From an uncultured Acetatifactor sp. (GTDB taxonomy: Bacteria > Bacillota > Clostridia > Lachnospirales > Lachnospiraceae): a DNA stretch of 64,000 nucleotides. The notes below the pieces were generated by a model. The model searched no databases and was not told the origin of the DNA. It saw nothing but the letters and a program-made list of their open reading frames with translations. The number at the start of each line of letters is the position of its first letter. Position 1 is the stretch's first letter. The stretch covers positions 1 to 64,000 of the forward strand of contig CAJUTJ010000174.1 of assembly GCA_910589655.1 (NCBI GenBank), in the 5' to 3' direction. This document shows, in pieces, positions 48,312 through 58,625 of the stretch. The position numbers and the translations under genes were made by a program.

Positions 48312-49139
48312 ATGAACCAAACAGAGATAGGGCAATTCATCGCACAATGCCGCAGGGAGAAAGAATTGACTCAAACCCAGCTGGCAGAAAAACTGAATAT
48401 CACGGACAGAGCCATATCCAAATGGGAGAGGGGCAAAAGTATGCCGGATTCATCGATTATGCTGGAGCTTTGCGGCATACTGGGAATTACAGTCAACGAA
48501 TTATTGAGCGGGGAGAAAGTGAATATGGAAAATGTGGACACATTTCAAAAAAAGGCCGATGAAAATTTAATTGAGTTGAAGAAAAAGGATGAGAATAACC
48601 TTACGAAAAACATGGTGGTTTCCATTATTTTTTCAGCCACTCTTTTGATAGGGATTCTGGTATGCGCCATATGTGACATTGCCATATCCGGCACGTTTAC
48701 ATGGTCATTGATTCCCATCAGCTCTATTATCTTCGCATGGGTCATATCCTTTCCCATCACGATTCTGGGGAAGAGGGGAATTATAGGAAGCCTGTTGTCG
48801 TTGAGCCTTTTTATCTTTTTATATCTTTATATATTGGGGGAATTGGTAGAGGTCAGGGAGGTCTTTTCCATCGGTTCCGTCATGTCTGCCATTTCCATAA
48901 TTTACTTATGGATTATCTTTGCGGTATTTTTCCGGCTGCGCACAAGGAAATGGCTGGCTTTGGGAATTACTTTTTTGATAACAATACCGTATACGCTGGT
49001 GGTCAATATATCATTGTCGAGACTGATTGGTGAAAAGGTGGTTGACGTATGGGATATTTTGACCATTTTCATTCTGCTGATAGCGGCATTTTCCGTATTT
49101 GTCTGTGACTATGCGAAGAGGAAGGGGCTTGTGAAATAA
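48312..49139 (+). CDS. XRE-family membrane-bound regulator
   Basis: 275 residues from MNQTEIGQFIAQ. Residues 4-60 are a helix-turn-helix (REKELTQTQLAEKLNITDRA, ISKWERGKSMPDSSIMLELC). After a short linker come six or so membrane helices. This HTH-plus-membrane layout is common in Clostridia and may link DNA binding to a membrane signal. The ribosome-binding site is poor (AAGG directly before ATG); a GTG at 48267 is an alternative start. Confidence 0.8.
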   Translation: MNQTEIGQFIAQCRREKELTQTQLAEKLNITDRAISKWERGKSMPDSSIMLELCGILGITVNELLSGEKVNMENVDTFQKKADENLIELKKKDENNLTKNMVVSIIFSATLLIGILVCAICDIAISGTFTWSLIPISSIIFAWVISFPITILGKRGIIGSLLSLSLFIFLYLYILGELVEVREVFSIGSVMSAISIIYLWIIFAVFFRLRTRKWLALGITFLITIPYTLVVNISLSRLIGEKVVDVWDILTIFILLIAAFSVFVCDYAKRKGLVK

Positions 49140-49254
49140 ATCGGGATAACCCTGCCGCTCCGAGGCCGTTCCTTTCGCAGAAGCTGCCGATGAAACTGCC
49201 GGGTACTATCGGGAAGCCGATTAGCTGCTTTCTTAAAACTTCCGTTTTCTATGT

Positions 49255-49283
49255 TTGTCAAACCGCCTAAGATATGGTAAAAT
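49255..49283 (+). promoter_or_regulatory. carB promoter
   Basis: TTGTCA (49255-49260), 17 bases, TAAAAT (49278-49283). The carB ATG is 115 bases further on, with AAGGAGG. No pyrimidine attenuator or PyrR-type anti-antiterminator structure was recognised in the leader. Confidence 0.65.
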
Positions 49284-49398
49284 AAAACGATGTCCGCAAT
49301 CAATAAGGACAGAAGAGCAATACGGAGTGCTCAAAAACCATATTTTAGGAAATTTTAGTTGAAACAATTACGTTCATATTAACTAAGGAGGTTGTTAC

Positions 49399-52300
49399 AT
49401 GGCACAGAGAACGGATATCCATAAAGTATTGATTATAGGATCAGGCCCCATCATTATCGGTCAGGCCTGTGAGTTTGATTATTCCGGCACACAGGCATGC
49501 AAGGCGCTGAAGAAGCTGGGGTATGAGATTATATTGGTCAATTCCAATCCTGCAACGATTATGACGGATCCTGAGATGGCGGATGTCACATATATTGAAC
49601 CCTTGAATAAGGAAAGACTGGAGCAGATCATTGCTAAAGAGCGCCCCGATGCGCTGCTGCCGAATCTGGGAGGGCAGTCAGGTCTGAATCTGTGTGCGGA
49701 GCTTGCCAATGCGGGTATTTTGGACAAATATAATGTGAAGGTTATCGGTGTGCAGGTGGATGCCATTGAGCGCGGCGAGGATCGAATCGAATTTAAGAAA
49801 GCCATGAATGAACTGGGGATTGAGATGGCCCGCAGCGAAGTGGCGTACAGTGTGGAAGAAGCGCTGAAAATTGCGGACGGGCTGGGGTATCCCGTGGTGC
49901 TGCGCCCCGCTTATACCATGGGAGGCGCAGGAGGCGGACTGGTATATAATAAGGAAGAATTGAGTACGGTCTGCGCCAGAGGTCTGCAGGCCAGTCTGGT
50001 AGGGCAGGTCTTGGTAGAGGAATCCATTCTGGGCTGGGAAGAGCTGGAATTGGAAGTAGTGCGGGATGCGGACGGCAATATGATTACGGTCTGCTTTATC
50101 GAGAATATTGATCCATTGGGGGTGCACACGGGTGATTCCTTCTGTGCGGCGCCCATGCTCACGATTTCGGAAGAATTGCAGAAGAGACTTCAGGAACAGG
50201 CATACCGTATCGTGGAATCCGTTCAGGTGATCGGCGGCACCAATGTACAGTTTGCCCATGACCCTGTCAGCGACCGGATTATCGTGATAGAGATTAATCC
50301 CAGAACCTCCCGTTCCTCCGCTCTTGCGTCCAAAGCGACAGGGTTCCCCATTGCTCTGGTCAGCGCTATGCTGGCAGCAGGATTGACGCTTCATGATATC
50401 CCTTGCGGAAAGTATGGTACACTGGACAAGTATGTGCCGGGCGGCGACTATGTGGTTATTAAATTTGCCCGCTGGGCATTTGAAAAGTTTAAGGGCGTGG
50501 AAGATAAGCTTGGAACTCAGATGCGGGCTGTGGGCGAGGTAATGAGCATCGGAAAAAATTATAAGGAAGCCTTCCAGAAAGCCATCCGTTCCCTTGAGAC
50601 GGGGCGTTACGGTCTGGGGCAGATTCCGAAGCTGCAGGAAAAGTCAAAAGAGCAGCTTCTGCAGATGTTGATCACGCCTTCCAGCGAGCGCCATTTTATA
50701 ATGTATGAGGCTTTGAAAAAGGGTGCTTCAGTGGAGGAAATCCATAAAATTACTTGTGTCAAGACATGGTTTATCGAGCAGATGAAGGAATTGGCGGAGG
50801 AAGAGCAGGAACTTCTTACATGCAGGCGGATGCAAAGTCCTGCGGAAGAGTCTGCGGATAAAGGGGACGGCGGAAATGCACTTACGGAGACCGGTCTTAC
50901 GGATGAACAGCTCATCCGGGCGAAAAAAGACGGATTTTCGGATAAGTATCTGAGTATTTTATTAAATGTGCCCGAGCAGGAGATCCGTGAGCGCCGTATT
51001 GCCATTGGTGTGGAGGAGGCATGGGAGGGCGTCCATGTGAGCGGAACTCCCGACAGCGCTTACTTTTATTCCACATACAATGCCGAAGACAAGAATCCTA
51101 TCCGCACCGACAAGCCTAAGGTGATGATTTTAGGTGGCGGTCCCAACCGTATCGGTCAGGGAATCGAGTTCGACTACTGCTGTGTCCACGCTTCCATGGC
51201 ATTGAAAAAGCTGGGCTTTGAGACTATTATCGTGAACTGTAATCCGGAGACCGTTTCCACCGATTACGATACTTCGGATAAGCTTTATTTTGAGCCTCTT
51301 ACATTGGAGGATGTACTGAGCATATATAAAAAGGAACAGCCGGTGGGCGTCATTGCACAGTTTGGCGGCCAGACTCCCCTAAATCTCGCGGCGGATCTGG
51401 AGAAGAACGGTGTGCGCATCTTAGGCACGTCCCCTTCCGTGATTGATCTGGCGGAGGATAGGGATCAGTTCCGCGCCATGATGGATAAGCTGGAGATTCC
51501 CATGCCGGAATCGGGGATGGCGACCACGGTGGAAGAGGCGCTGGAAATCGCCCAAAAGATCGGTTACCCCGTGATGGTGCGTCCCTCCTATGTTCTGGGA
51601 GGCCGGGGCATGGAGGTAGTATATAATGATGAAAGCCTCACCGATTATATGAAAGCTGCCGTAGGCGTGACTCCCGACAGGCCGATTCTGATTGACCGCT
51701 TCCTGAATCATGCCATGGAGTGTGAGGCCGATGCCATCAGTGACGGCACCCATGCTTTCGTACCTGCGGTGATGGAGCATGTGGAGCTTGCGGGAGTCCA
51801 TTCGGGGGACTCTGCCTGCATCATTCCTTCCAGACATATTTCGGAGGAAAATGTGGCTACTATCAAAGAATACACCCGGAAAATTGCGGAAGAGATGCAT
51901 GTACAGGGCTTGATGAATATGCAGTATGCCATTGAGAACGGCAGGGTGTATGTGCTGGAGGCAAACCCCAGAGCGTCCCGTACCGTGCCGCTGGTATCCA
52001 AGGTCTGCAATATCCGTATGGTGCCGCTGGCAACGGAGATTATCACGGCGGATATTACGGGGAGGCCTTCTCCCGTACCTGAACTGAAGGAACAGGAGAT
52101 CCCTTATTATGGGGTGAAAGAGGCGGTGTTCCCTTTCAATATGTTCCAAGAGGTGGATCCTGTCTTGGGGCCTGAGATGCGTTCTACCGGAGAAGTGCTG
52201 GGACTTTCCGCCTCTGTGGGCGAAGCTTTCTTCAAGGCTCAGGAGGCCACCCAGACAAGGCTTCCTTTAGGCGGGACAGTGCTGATCAGCGTAAACCGCA

Positions 52301-52686
52301 AGGATAAAGCCGAGGTAGTGGAAGTGGGCAGAGCCTTTAAAGAGGCCGGATTTAAGATTGTTGCTACAGGAAATACCTGTGCATTGCTGCAGGAGGCCGG
52401 AATAGAGGCAGAGCTTGTGAAGAAGCTGTATGAGGGCAGGCCCAATGTATTGGACTTAATTACCAACGGAAATATTGATTTGGTCATTAATTCGCCCATA
52501 GGCAATGACAGTGTGCATGATGACAGCTATTTGAGAAAGGCTGCCATCAAGGCGAAGGTTCCCTATATGACTACCATTGCCGCAGCAAGAGCCACGGCAG
52601 AAGGTATTCTCTATGTACAGAAGGCCGGAAACGGGGAAGTGCATTCATTGCAGACGCTCCATGGGCAGATTAAAGAGAAAGTGTAA
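49399..52686 (+). CDS. carB: Carbamoyl-phosphate synthase large subunit
   Basis: 1095 residues, slightly longer than the usual ~1070. Two homologous halves each with a preATP-grasp and ATP-grasp domain: KVLIIGSGPIIIGQACEFDY with RPAYTMGGAGGGLV in the first, MILGGGPNRIGQGIEFDYCC with RPSYVLGGRGMEVV in the second; EINPRTSRSSALASKATGFP; a C-terminal MGS-like regulatory domain from about residue 960 (VLISVNRKDKAEVVEVGRAF). Makes carbamoyl phosphate from bicarbonate, ammonia from the glutaminase partner, and two ATP for pyrimidine and arginine synthesis. carA is not adjacent. Extra residues lie in the linker 475-500. Confidence 0.95.
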   Translation: MAQRTDIHKVLIIGSGPIIIGQACEFDYSGTQACKALKKLGYEIILVNSNPATIMTDPEMADVTYIEPLNKERLEQIIAKERPDALLPNLGGQSGLNLCAELANAGILDKYNVKVIGVQVDAIERGEDRIEFKKAMNELGIEMARSEVAYSVEEALKIADGLGYPVVLRPAYTMGGAGGGLVYNKEELSTVCARGLQASLVGQVLVEESILGWEELELEVVRDADGNMITVCFIENIDPLGVHTGDSFCAAPMLTISEELQKRLQEQAYRIVESVQVIGGTNVQFAHDPVSDRIIVIEINPRTSRSSALASKATGFPIALVSAMLAAGLTLHDIPCGKYGTLDKYVPGGDYVVIKFARWAFEKFKGVEDKLGTQMRAVGEVMSIGKNYKEAFQKAIRSLETGRYGLGQIPKLQEKSKEQLLQMLITPSSERHFIMYEALKKGASVEEIHKITCVKTWFIEQMKELAEEEQELLTCRRMQSPAEESADKGDGGNALTETGLTDEQLIRAKKDGFSDKYLSILLNVPEQEIRERRIAIGVEEAWEGVHVSGTPDSAYFYSTYNAEDKNPIRTDKPKVMILGGGPNRIGQGIEFDYCCVHASMALKKLGFETIIVNCNPETVSTDYDTSDKLYFEPLTLEDVLSIYKKEQPVGVIAQFGGQTPLNLAADLEKNGVRILGTSPSVIDLAEDRDQFRAMMDKLEIPMPESGMATTVEEALEIAQKIGYPVMVRPSYVLGGRGMEVVYNDESLTDYMKAAVGVTPDRPILIDRFLNHAMECEADAISDGTHAFVPAVMEHVELAGVHSGDSACIIPSRHISEENVATIKEYTRKIAEEMHVQGLMNMQYAIENGRVYVLEANPRASRTVPLVSKVCNIRMVPLATEIITADITGRPSPVPELKEQEIPYYGVKEAVFPFNMFQEVDPVLGPEMRSTGEVLGLSASVGEAFFKAQEATQTRLPLGGTVLISVNRKDKAEVVEVGRAFKEAGFKIVATGNTCALLQEAGIEAELVKKLYEGRPNVLDLITNGNIDLVINSPIGNDSVHDDSYLRKAAIKAKVPYMTTIAAARATAEGILYVQKAGNGEVHSLQTLHGQIKEKV

Positions 52687-52729
52687 AAGAAGGAAGGTTC
52701 TTTAAAAGTGCCGGTTAAGGAGGACGCGG

Positions 52730-53260
52730 ATGGTATTATTGGTGGTAGACACTCAAAAAGGAATTACGGACGACAGGCTGTACAATTTTGAAAGTCTGAG
52801 GACAAATATTAAAAGGCTGATTTACGAGGCACGGAACCATCATGTGGAGATTATATATGTAAGGCATGATGACGGCCCCGGGACAGGCTTTTCACTGGGG
52901 GATGACGAATTCGAGATCTTTGAGGAATTTGCGCCAAAAGGGCAGGAGCGTATCTTCGATAAGACGGTGAACAGTGCCTTTGATGATTCTACGGGATTGG
53001 TGAAATATCTGGCTGAAAAGAAAGAAAAGAAGATCATGGTGGTGGGTCTGCAGACAAATTTCTGCATAGATGCCACAATAAAAAGCGGTTTTGAGCACGG
53101 ATATGAAATGATAGTGCCTGAGAATGCCAATTCTACATTTGATAATGAATACATGCGGAAGGATATCTGCTATCATTATTATAACGATTACATTTGGCCT
53201 AAGAGATATGCCGAGTGTATTTCCATGGAATCGGCAATTGGAATGCTCAGGCAGGCATGA
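52730..53260 (+). CDS. Isochorismatase-family cysteine hydrolase
   Basis: 176 residues. LLVVDTQKGI carries the catalytic Asp near the N-terminus; a Lys region (FDKTVNSAF) follows; VGLQTNFCIDATIKSGFEHG carries the nucleophile cysteine with the preceding cis-peptide. Family members hydrolyse nicotinamide, isochorismate or ureido compounds; the substrate is not clear here. It follows carB by 43 bases and may be co-transcribed, which hints at an N-carbamoyl or amide substrate, though this is only inference. Confidence 0.85.
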   Translation: MVLLVVDTQKGITDDRLYNFESLRTNIKRLIYEARNHHVEIIYVRHDDGPGTGFSLGDDEFEIFEEFAPKGQERIFDKTVNSAFDDSTGLVKYLAEKKEKKIMVVGLQTNFCIDATIKSGFEHGYEMIVPENANSTFDNEYMRKDICYHYYNDYIWPKRYAECISMESAIGMLRQA

Positions 53261-53401
53261 TGTCTCGTCGTATGAGGAAATAAAGCAGTTGGTTTCGATT
53301 TCATGCAAAATAGGGAGAGGTGTGGATCCTGCTGAACGAATGTGGGTCTGCACTTTTTCCGTTTTCGGATGATTTCAGCAGATCCATTGAAAGGGAGCAA
53401 T

Positions 53402-54073
53402 ATGTATAAAATATTAATGATTGAAGACGACTTTTCTCTGGCAAATGTCATGAAGAAACAGATTGAATTATGGGGAAATGAAGTGATGTGTATCACTGAT
53501 TTCCGAAATGTAGTTCCAGCTTTTATAGAATACGATCCCCACCTTGTGTTATTGGATATCATGCTGCCATTTTTCAACGGATATCACTGGTGTACGGAAA
53601 TACGAAAAATATCTAATGTGCCAATCATGTTCCTGTCGTCAGCTTCCGATAATATGAACATTATTATGGCAATGAACATGGGAGGGGATGATTTTATCTC
53701 TAAGCCTGTTGATTTAGGAGTTATGATATCGAAAATTCAAGCGGTTCTGCGCCGGACTTATGATATGGGGGATAAAATTTCTGTTTTGGAGCATAAGGGT
53801 GCTGTTTTGAATTTAAATGACACCTCTCTCACCTTTCAAGGAGAACGGATTGAGCTTACAAAAAATGATTTTCGTATTTTACAGACCCTTCTTGAAAATA
53901 AGGGAAAAGTAGTCAGCCGCGACACTCTCATGACAAAACTATGGCAGATAGACGCTTATGTGGAAGAGAATACGCTGACTGTGAATGTCAATCGTCTCAG
54001 GAAAAAGCTGGAGAATGTCGGGCTTCATGATTTTATTACAACGAAAATCGGCTGCGGCTATATCATTGAGTGA
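53402..54073 (+). CDS. OmpR-family response regulator (BceR-like)
   Basis: 223 residues, ATG after AAAGGGAGC. Receiver domain with IEDD acid pair, phospho-acceptor D52 in LLDIMLPFFNGY, and K in FISKPVD; winged-helix output from about residue 130 (GERIELTKNDFRILQTLLEN, GKVVSRDTLMTKLWQ, NRLRKKLENVGLHDFITTKI). The kinase gene follows 13 bases later and a BceAB-like transporter comes after it, the usual set for sensing and removing peptide antibiotics. Confidence 0.9.
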   Translation: MYKILMIEDDFSLANVMKKQIELWGNEVMCITDFRNVVPAFIEYDPHLVLLDIMLPFFNGYHWCTEIRKISNVPIMFLSSASDNMNIIMAMNMGGDDFISKPVDLGVMISKIQAVLRRTYDMGDKISVLEHKGAVLNLNDTSLTFQGERIELTKNDFRILQTLLENKGKVVSRDTLMTKLWQIDAYVEENTLTVNVNRLRKKLENVGLHDFITTKIGCGYIIE

Positions 54074-54086
54074 AAGAGGATATCAC

Positions 54087-55082
54087 ATGGAAAAAGAAAA
54101 TCGGTGTCGGATATTTATTTCCTATTTAAAACAGCGCCGCATGGTAATGCTGATGTTTCTGTGTTTCAGCGGTATTTTTGCTTTTATATTTTCTTTATAC
54201 GAACTCCAAACGGAGGCTGTCCTATATGCGGCAGGGCTTTGCATTCTGCTGAGTGCGGTGGTGCTGCCCATACATTTCTTTTTTTATCAAAAAAGGCATA
54301 GGGACTGTGAAAGGATTCTTCCGAATATTCTATTATTGATTGATGAGCTTCCTGCTCCAAAGACATTAATGGAGTCTGATTTACAAAAAATGCTCTATGA
54401 AATGAAGCGCATATCGGAAACAAATTTAACAAATTGGCAGGCAGAGCGGAGTGAAAGCATGGACTATTACACAACTTGGGTACATCAAATCAAGACTCCC
54501 ATTTCTGTTATGAGAATGGCATTGCAAGGAGAAGATACAGATGAACACAGAGAACTTTTGACAGAGCTTTTTCGCATCGAGCAGTATGTGGAGATGGTTT
54601 TAAGCTACCTGCGGCTTGGCAGCGAATCATCGGATTATGTTATCAAAGAATATGAACTTGATTCTATTATTAAACAAGCAATTCATAAATATGCCCCCCA
54701 ATTTATAGCCCGGAAACTCAGATTACATTATACTTCTTCGCCCGTCATGGTATTGACGGATGAAAAATGGCTCTTGTTTATCATTGAGCAGATTCTTTCC
54801 AACAGCGTCAAATATACACAAAAAGGTTCCGTAACCATTACCGTAACGGAAGAAAAGATCCTAAAAATTTCAGATACGGGAATCGGCATTGCGGCAGAGG
54901 ACTTACCGAGAATTTTTGAAAAAGGGTTCACTGGTTATAATGGGCGTTCCGATAAAAAATCTACGGGATTGGGATTGTATCTATGTAAAATGGCAGCGGA
55001 ACGTCTTTCGCATAAAATCAGCGCGGAATCCATACCGGATACGGGCACGGTCATATCCATTGACCTGCAGACAGTACATTAG
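54087..55082 (+). CDS. Intramembrane-sensing histidine kinase (BceS-like)
   Basis: 331 residues from MEKENRCRIFIS. Two membrane helices separated by only a few residues (MVMLMFLCFSGIFAFIFSL and AVLYAAGLCILLSAVVLP), so there is no outer sensor. Phospho-acceptor His in WVHQIKTPISVM; catalytic part with NSVKYTQKG, DTGIGIAAED and STGLGLYLCK. BceS-type kinases take their input from the ABC permease, which fits the next genes. Confidence 0.9.
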   Translation: MEKENRCRIFISYLKQRRMVMLMFLCFSGIFAFIFSLYELQTEAVLYAAGLCILLSAVVLPIHFFFYQKRHRDCERILPNILLLIDELPAPKTLMESDLQKMLYEMKRISETNLTNWQAERSESMDYYTTWVHQIKTPISVMRMALQGEDTDEHRELLTELFRIEQYVEMVLSYLRLGSESSDYVIKEYELDSIIKQAIHKYAPQFIARKLRLHYTSSPVMVLTDEKWLLFIIEQILSNSVKYTQKGSVTITVTEEKILKISDTGIGIAAEDLPRIFEKGFTGYNGRSDKKSTGLGLYLCKMAAERLSHKISAESIPDTGTVISIDLQTVH

Positions 55083-55415
55083 TGTACTGTATCATTCACA
55101 TTTCGCCAAATGACCTGCCTAAATTTCCATCTGCCGCGTTGTCGTAGGTCAACGATGCCGCCACATCGCTTCCCTCCTCCGCCCTGCAGGCTGAAAATTC
55201 ATTCCCGCCATCTTACAAAATTGTCACACGAAGCGGCCGAAATGTCACTCGATTCGATGTCGGGTGCTTTGGCCGTTTTGTTATAATGAGTCCACATAAA
55301 ACAAGAGGAAAGGCACCGATTCATTGATTGTTTGTGCCGACTGTGGCGGCATGACCGGAGGAGTGAAGGAAAAATATTGCTTGGTATGTGTTAAAGAATG
55401 AAAGGGGGTATCATT
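55083..55415. other. Spacer with promoter and repeat fragments
   Basis: Contains a TATAAT at about 55282, a fragment of the TA-type repeat (GAAAATTCATTCCC, about 55190-55205) and a CATTGATTGTTTGTGCCG stretch that also ends each unit of the tandem duplication downstream of the permease gene. No gene was recognised. Confidence 0.35.
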
Positions 55416-56183
55416 GTGGCAATATTAGAAGCAAAAAATATTCAAAAAATTTACACGACAAGATTTGGAGGAAATCGGGTACGAGCCTTGTCAAATGTAT
55501 CTTTTTCCGTCGAACAGGGGGAGTATGTAGCAATTATGGGTGAATCCGGTTCAGGCAAGACTACTCTTTTGAACCTTCTTGCCGCTCTTGACAGACCTAC
55601 CAATGGAGAGGTTTTGCTGGACGGCAAAAATGTTTCATCAATAAAAGAAAGTGAAATTTCGTTGTTTCGCAGAAATAATCTTGGATTTGTATTTCAGGAA
55701 TTTAATTTGCTGGATACTTTTTCCTTACAGGACAATATTTTTCTGCCGCTGGTTTTAGCGGGTAAAAAGTATAAAGAAATGAATCGAAATCTGCAGCCTA
55801 TAGCAAGGAAATTAGGAATTACGGAATTATTGACCAAATATCCGTATGAGGTTTCGGGCGGGCAAAAGCAGCGGGCAGCCGTTGCCCGTGCCCTTATCAC
55901 AAAACCGAAACTGATTCTTGCCGATGAGCCCACCGGCGCGCTTGATTCCCGTTCTACAGAAAGCTTGTTAAAAGTATTCGGCGACATCAATCGGGAAGGG
56001 CAGACAATTTTGATGGTAACGCATTCCATAAAAGCAGCAAGCCATGCGGGCCGTGTGCTTTTTATAAAAGACGGGATGATATTTCACCAGATTTATCGAG
56101 GGGGAAACTCATATGAGCAGATGTATCAGAAAATTTCGGATACCTTGACTCTGCTGGCGACGGGCGGTGATTATAATGAATAA
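55416..56183 (+). CDS. ABC transporter ATP-binding protein (BceA-like)
   Basis: 255 residues if read from GTG 55416, preceded by AAGGGGG; the ATG at 55398 has a poor site. Walker A GESGSGKTTLLN, Q-loop FVFQEFNLLD, signature VSGGQKQRAAVARAL, Walker B LILADEPTGALD, H-loop VTHSIKAA. MacB/BceA subfamily with its partner permease overlapping at the end. Powers removal or target release of peptide antibiotics such as bacitracin in known systems. Confidence 0.9.
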   Translation: MAILEAKNIQKIYTTRFGGNRVRALSNVSFSVEQGEYVAIMGESGSGKTTLLNLLAALDRPTNGEVLLDGKNVSSIKESEISLFRRNNLGFVFQEFNLLDTFSLQDNIFLPLVLAGKKYKEMNRNLQPIARKLGITELLTKYPYEVSGGQKQRAAVARALITKPKLILADEPTGALDSRSTESLLKVFGDINREGQTILMVTHSIKAASHAGRVLFIKDGMIFHQIYRGGNSYEQMYQKISDTLTLLATGGDYNE

Positions 56184-58164
56184 CAATATTTTCAAAAAGC
56201 TTGCTGCAGATAATATAAAACGGAACAATAAGTCCTACATTCCTTATATATTATCTTGCATTGTAACGGTTGCCGTTTTTTATATTATGAAATCACTTTC
56301 CTTGAATCCCGGATTGAAAACTATGATTGGCGCCGATACGATAAGCGCTCTCATGTATCTTGGAAGCATAGTCGCAGCTTTATTTGCTCTCGTTTTCCTG
56401 CTCTATGCCAACAGCTTTCCGGTAAAACGCAGGAAAAAGGAATGGGGTGTATTCAATATACTTGGCATGGAAAGAAGACATATAGCAAAAACTCTTGCAT
56501 GGGAAATGTTTTATGTCTATATCATAAGCCTTTCGGCCGGATTGATTTTGGGGATAGCGTTAGATAAAGTTATGTTCTTATTGATAATAAAAGTGATTGG
56601 CGGAACGATTACGCTGGGTTTTTTTGTGTCAGTCCAAACAATCCTTGTCACTGTCGTTCTCTTTGCCGTTATTTTTATGGTAATATACATCCATTCCCTA
56701 TGCAGGATACACATTGCAAATCCAATAGACTTGCTGCGGGGCGGCGCCGTAGGGGAAAAGGAGCCAAAGGCAAAAGTGGCGCTTGCGGTTTTGGGTATCT
56801 TATTAATCGGAAGCGGATACGGAATTTCCATAATTATGGATAAACCGATATCGAGAGCCGTGCCTTATTTGTTTTGTGCCGTTCTGGCGGTTATTGTCGG
56901 AACATATCTGTTTTTTGCTGCCGGTACCATCGTCTTTTTGAAGATGCTGCGTAAAAGAAAAAATTACTATTACAAATTAAAGCATTTTATAAGCGTTTCA
57001 AACCTTATTTACCGTATGAAGCAAAATGCCGTGGGACTTGCGAATATCTGTATATTGTCAACTATGTCGCTTGTCATGGTGTCTTCAACCGGTGCACTAA
57101 TATTTGGTCTGGATGATATCATATTGACACAATATCCGAATGATTTTGATGTCTACTTGGACGAAACGGATTGGGCGCGGCGTGAAGAATCCATAGGCTG
57201 TATCCGCCGGCTGCAGAATGACCGAAATCTGAATGTGACTGCGGAAGTTTATTATGATTATATTATCATTCCCGCTGCGGATCATGGGGAATCCTTCGTT
57301 CCCGCTCCGGCAGATGCAATATCGGAAAAAGAGGGTGGGGGAAATTTTATTTTTGTAACTTTGGCCGATTACAATACGGTCATGGGTACAAATAAAACTT
57401 TGGGTACAAATGAAGTACTGGTTTATTCCAACCGGAAAGCTTTTGGCAATGACACTCTCAAAATATTTGACAGGGAATACTATGTGAAAGAAGATTCCGG
57501 AAAGCCGATGGGAAACGGAGTCATTGCATCGGACGAATTAGACAGTTATATGGTGGTGGTTCCGAATATGGAGGAAATGAATCAATTGTATGAGCTGCAG
57601 AAAAAGAAACTTGGCGATTTGGCTGTTAACATCTGCTGTTTTTATGGATTTGATACGGATGCCGATGAAACGGTTCAGGAAGAATTTTACGGCGCATTGA
57701 CTGATACATTTACGGATTATGAATATCAGGGCACGGTAGAATCCAAAGCGGATGCAAAATCGGAACAAGTGGGAATGTATGGAGGATTCTTTTTTATAGG
57801 GGCTTTTCTGGGAACCTTATTTCTGGCGGCTATGGTTCTGATTATTTACTATAAGCAAATTTCGGAGGGGAATGATGACAGGGAACGTTTTGCCATTATG
57901 CAGAAGGTGGGTATGAGCAAGCAAGAAGTGAGAGCTTCGATCCGTTCACAGGTACAGGCGGTGTTTTTCCTGCCTTTGGTTATTGCAGGAGTACATGTTA
58001 GTGCGGCATTTCCTATGATTTCCAAGCTGCTTCTGAAACTGAACCTGAGGAATACCGGATTATACATCGGCTGCACCACCGTTTCATTTCTGATATTTGC
58101 AACAATATATACGATTATCTATCATTTAACGGCAAGAATTTATTATGGTATCGTCAACAGATAA
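56176..58164 (+). CDS. FtsX-type ABC permease (BceB-like)
   Basis: 662 residues, start overlapping the ATPase stop. About ten membrane helices: one near residue 20, three around 55-165, more around 195-300, a large outer loop (residues 330-530), and a final trio from about 540. The loop between helices 7 and 8 (TQYPNDFDVYLDETDW to EYQGTVESKADAKS) is shorter than in BceB but of the same kind and is the probable peptide-binding part. Completes the RS-AB module. Confidence 0.85.
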   Translation: MNNNIFKKLAADNIKRNNKSYIPYILSCIVTVAVFYIMKSLSLNPGLKTMIGADTISALMYLGSIVAALFALVFLLYANSFPVKRRKKEWGVFNILGMERRHIAKTLAWEMFYVYIISLSAGLILGIALDKVMFLLIIKVIGGTITLGFFVSVQTILVTVVLFAVIFMVIYIHSLCRIHIANPIDLLRGGAVGEKEPKAKVALAVLGILLIGSGYGISIIMDKPISRAVPYLFCAVLAVIVGTYLFFAAGTIVFLKMLRKRKNYYYKLKHFISVSNLIYRMKQNAVGLANICILSTMSLVMVSSTGALIFGLDDIILTQYPNDFDVYLDETDWARREESIGCIRRLQNDRNLNVTAEVYYDYIIIPAADHGESFVPAPADAISEKEGGGNFIFVTLADYNTVMGTNKTLGTNEVLVYSNRKAFGNDTLKIFDREYYVKEDSGKPMGNGVIASDELDSYMVVVPNMEEMNQLYELQKKKLGDLAVNICCFYGFDTDADETVQEEFYGALTDTFTDYEYQGTVESKADAKSEQVGMYGGFFFIGAFLGTLFLAAMVLIIYYKQISEGNDDRERFAIMQKVGMSKQEVRASIRSQVQAVFFLPLVIAGVHVSAAFPMISKLLLKLNLRNTGLYIGCTTVSFLIFATIYTIIYHLTARIYYGIVNR

Positions 58165-58172
58165 GGAGAAAA

Positions 58173-58541
58173 GTGTGAACGGAATGAAGATTTTCTAAGG
58201 TTGGAAAGAGGGTGTGTAAACCCCCCCTCTTTGTACCCAACCTAAGAAAATCTAAGTCATTCCCAAGGAATGGCTTTGCCATTCCTTTAAGAACGCAAGA
58301 GCAGCGTTCTTCCGGCCTTGCACCAATTCATAAATTGTTTGTGCCGGCTGTGTCGGCATGTTTGGAAGTGTGAACGGAATGAAGATTTTCTGAGGTTGGA
58401 AAGAGGGTGTGTAACCCCCCTCTTTGTACCCAGCCTAAGAAAATCTAAGTCATTCCCAAGGAATGGCTTTGCCATTCCTTTAAGAACGCAAGAGCAGCGT
58501 TCTTCCGGCCTTGCACCAGTTCATAAATTGTTTGTGCCGAA
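58173..58541. repeat. Tandem duplication of a ~195-bp hairpin-rich unit
   Basis: Unit 1 at 58173-58367 and unit 2 from 58368 are nearly identical. Each holds a long hairpin (AGATTTTCTAAGGTTGG with CCAACCTAAGAAAATCT around GAGGGTGTGTAAACC), AAGGAATGGC/GCCATTCCTT, and AAGAACGC/GCGTTCTT. Lies between the permease gene and the next gene; no protein is encoded. Confidence 0.85.
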
Positions 58542-58625
58542 GCGTCACTAATTCCATGATGGCGGAGTGAAATCTGATATTTCGCTCGCTTTCTCAGCGT
58601 AAAACGCTTCGGAATGGAGGAAAAA

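Noticed and set aside
49399..52686. carB as a frameshifted or fused gene because it is longer than usual
   Set aside because: Both halves and the regulatory domain are continuous; the extra length is a short linker expansion near residues 475-500.
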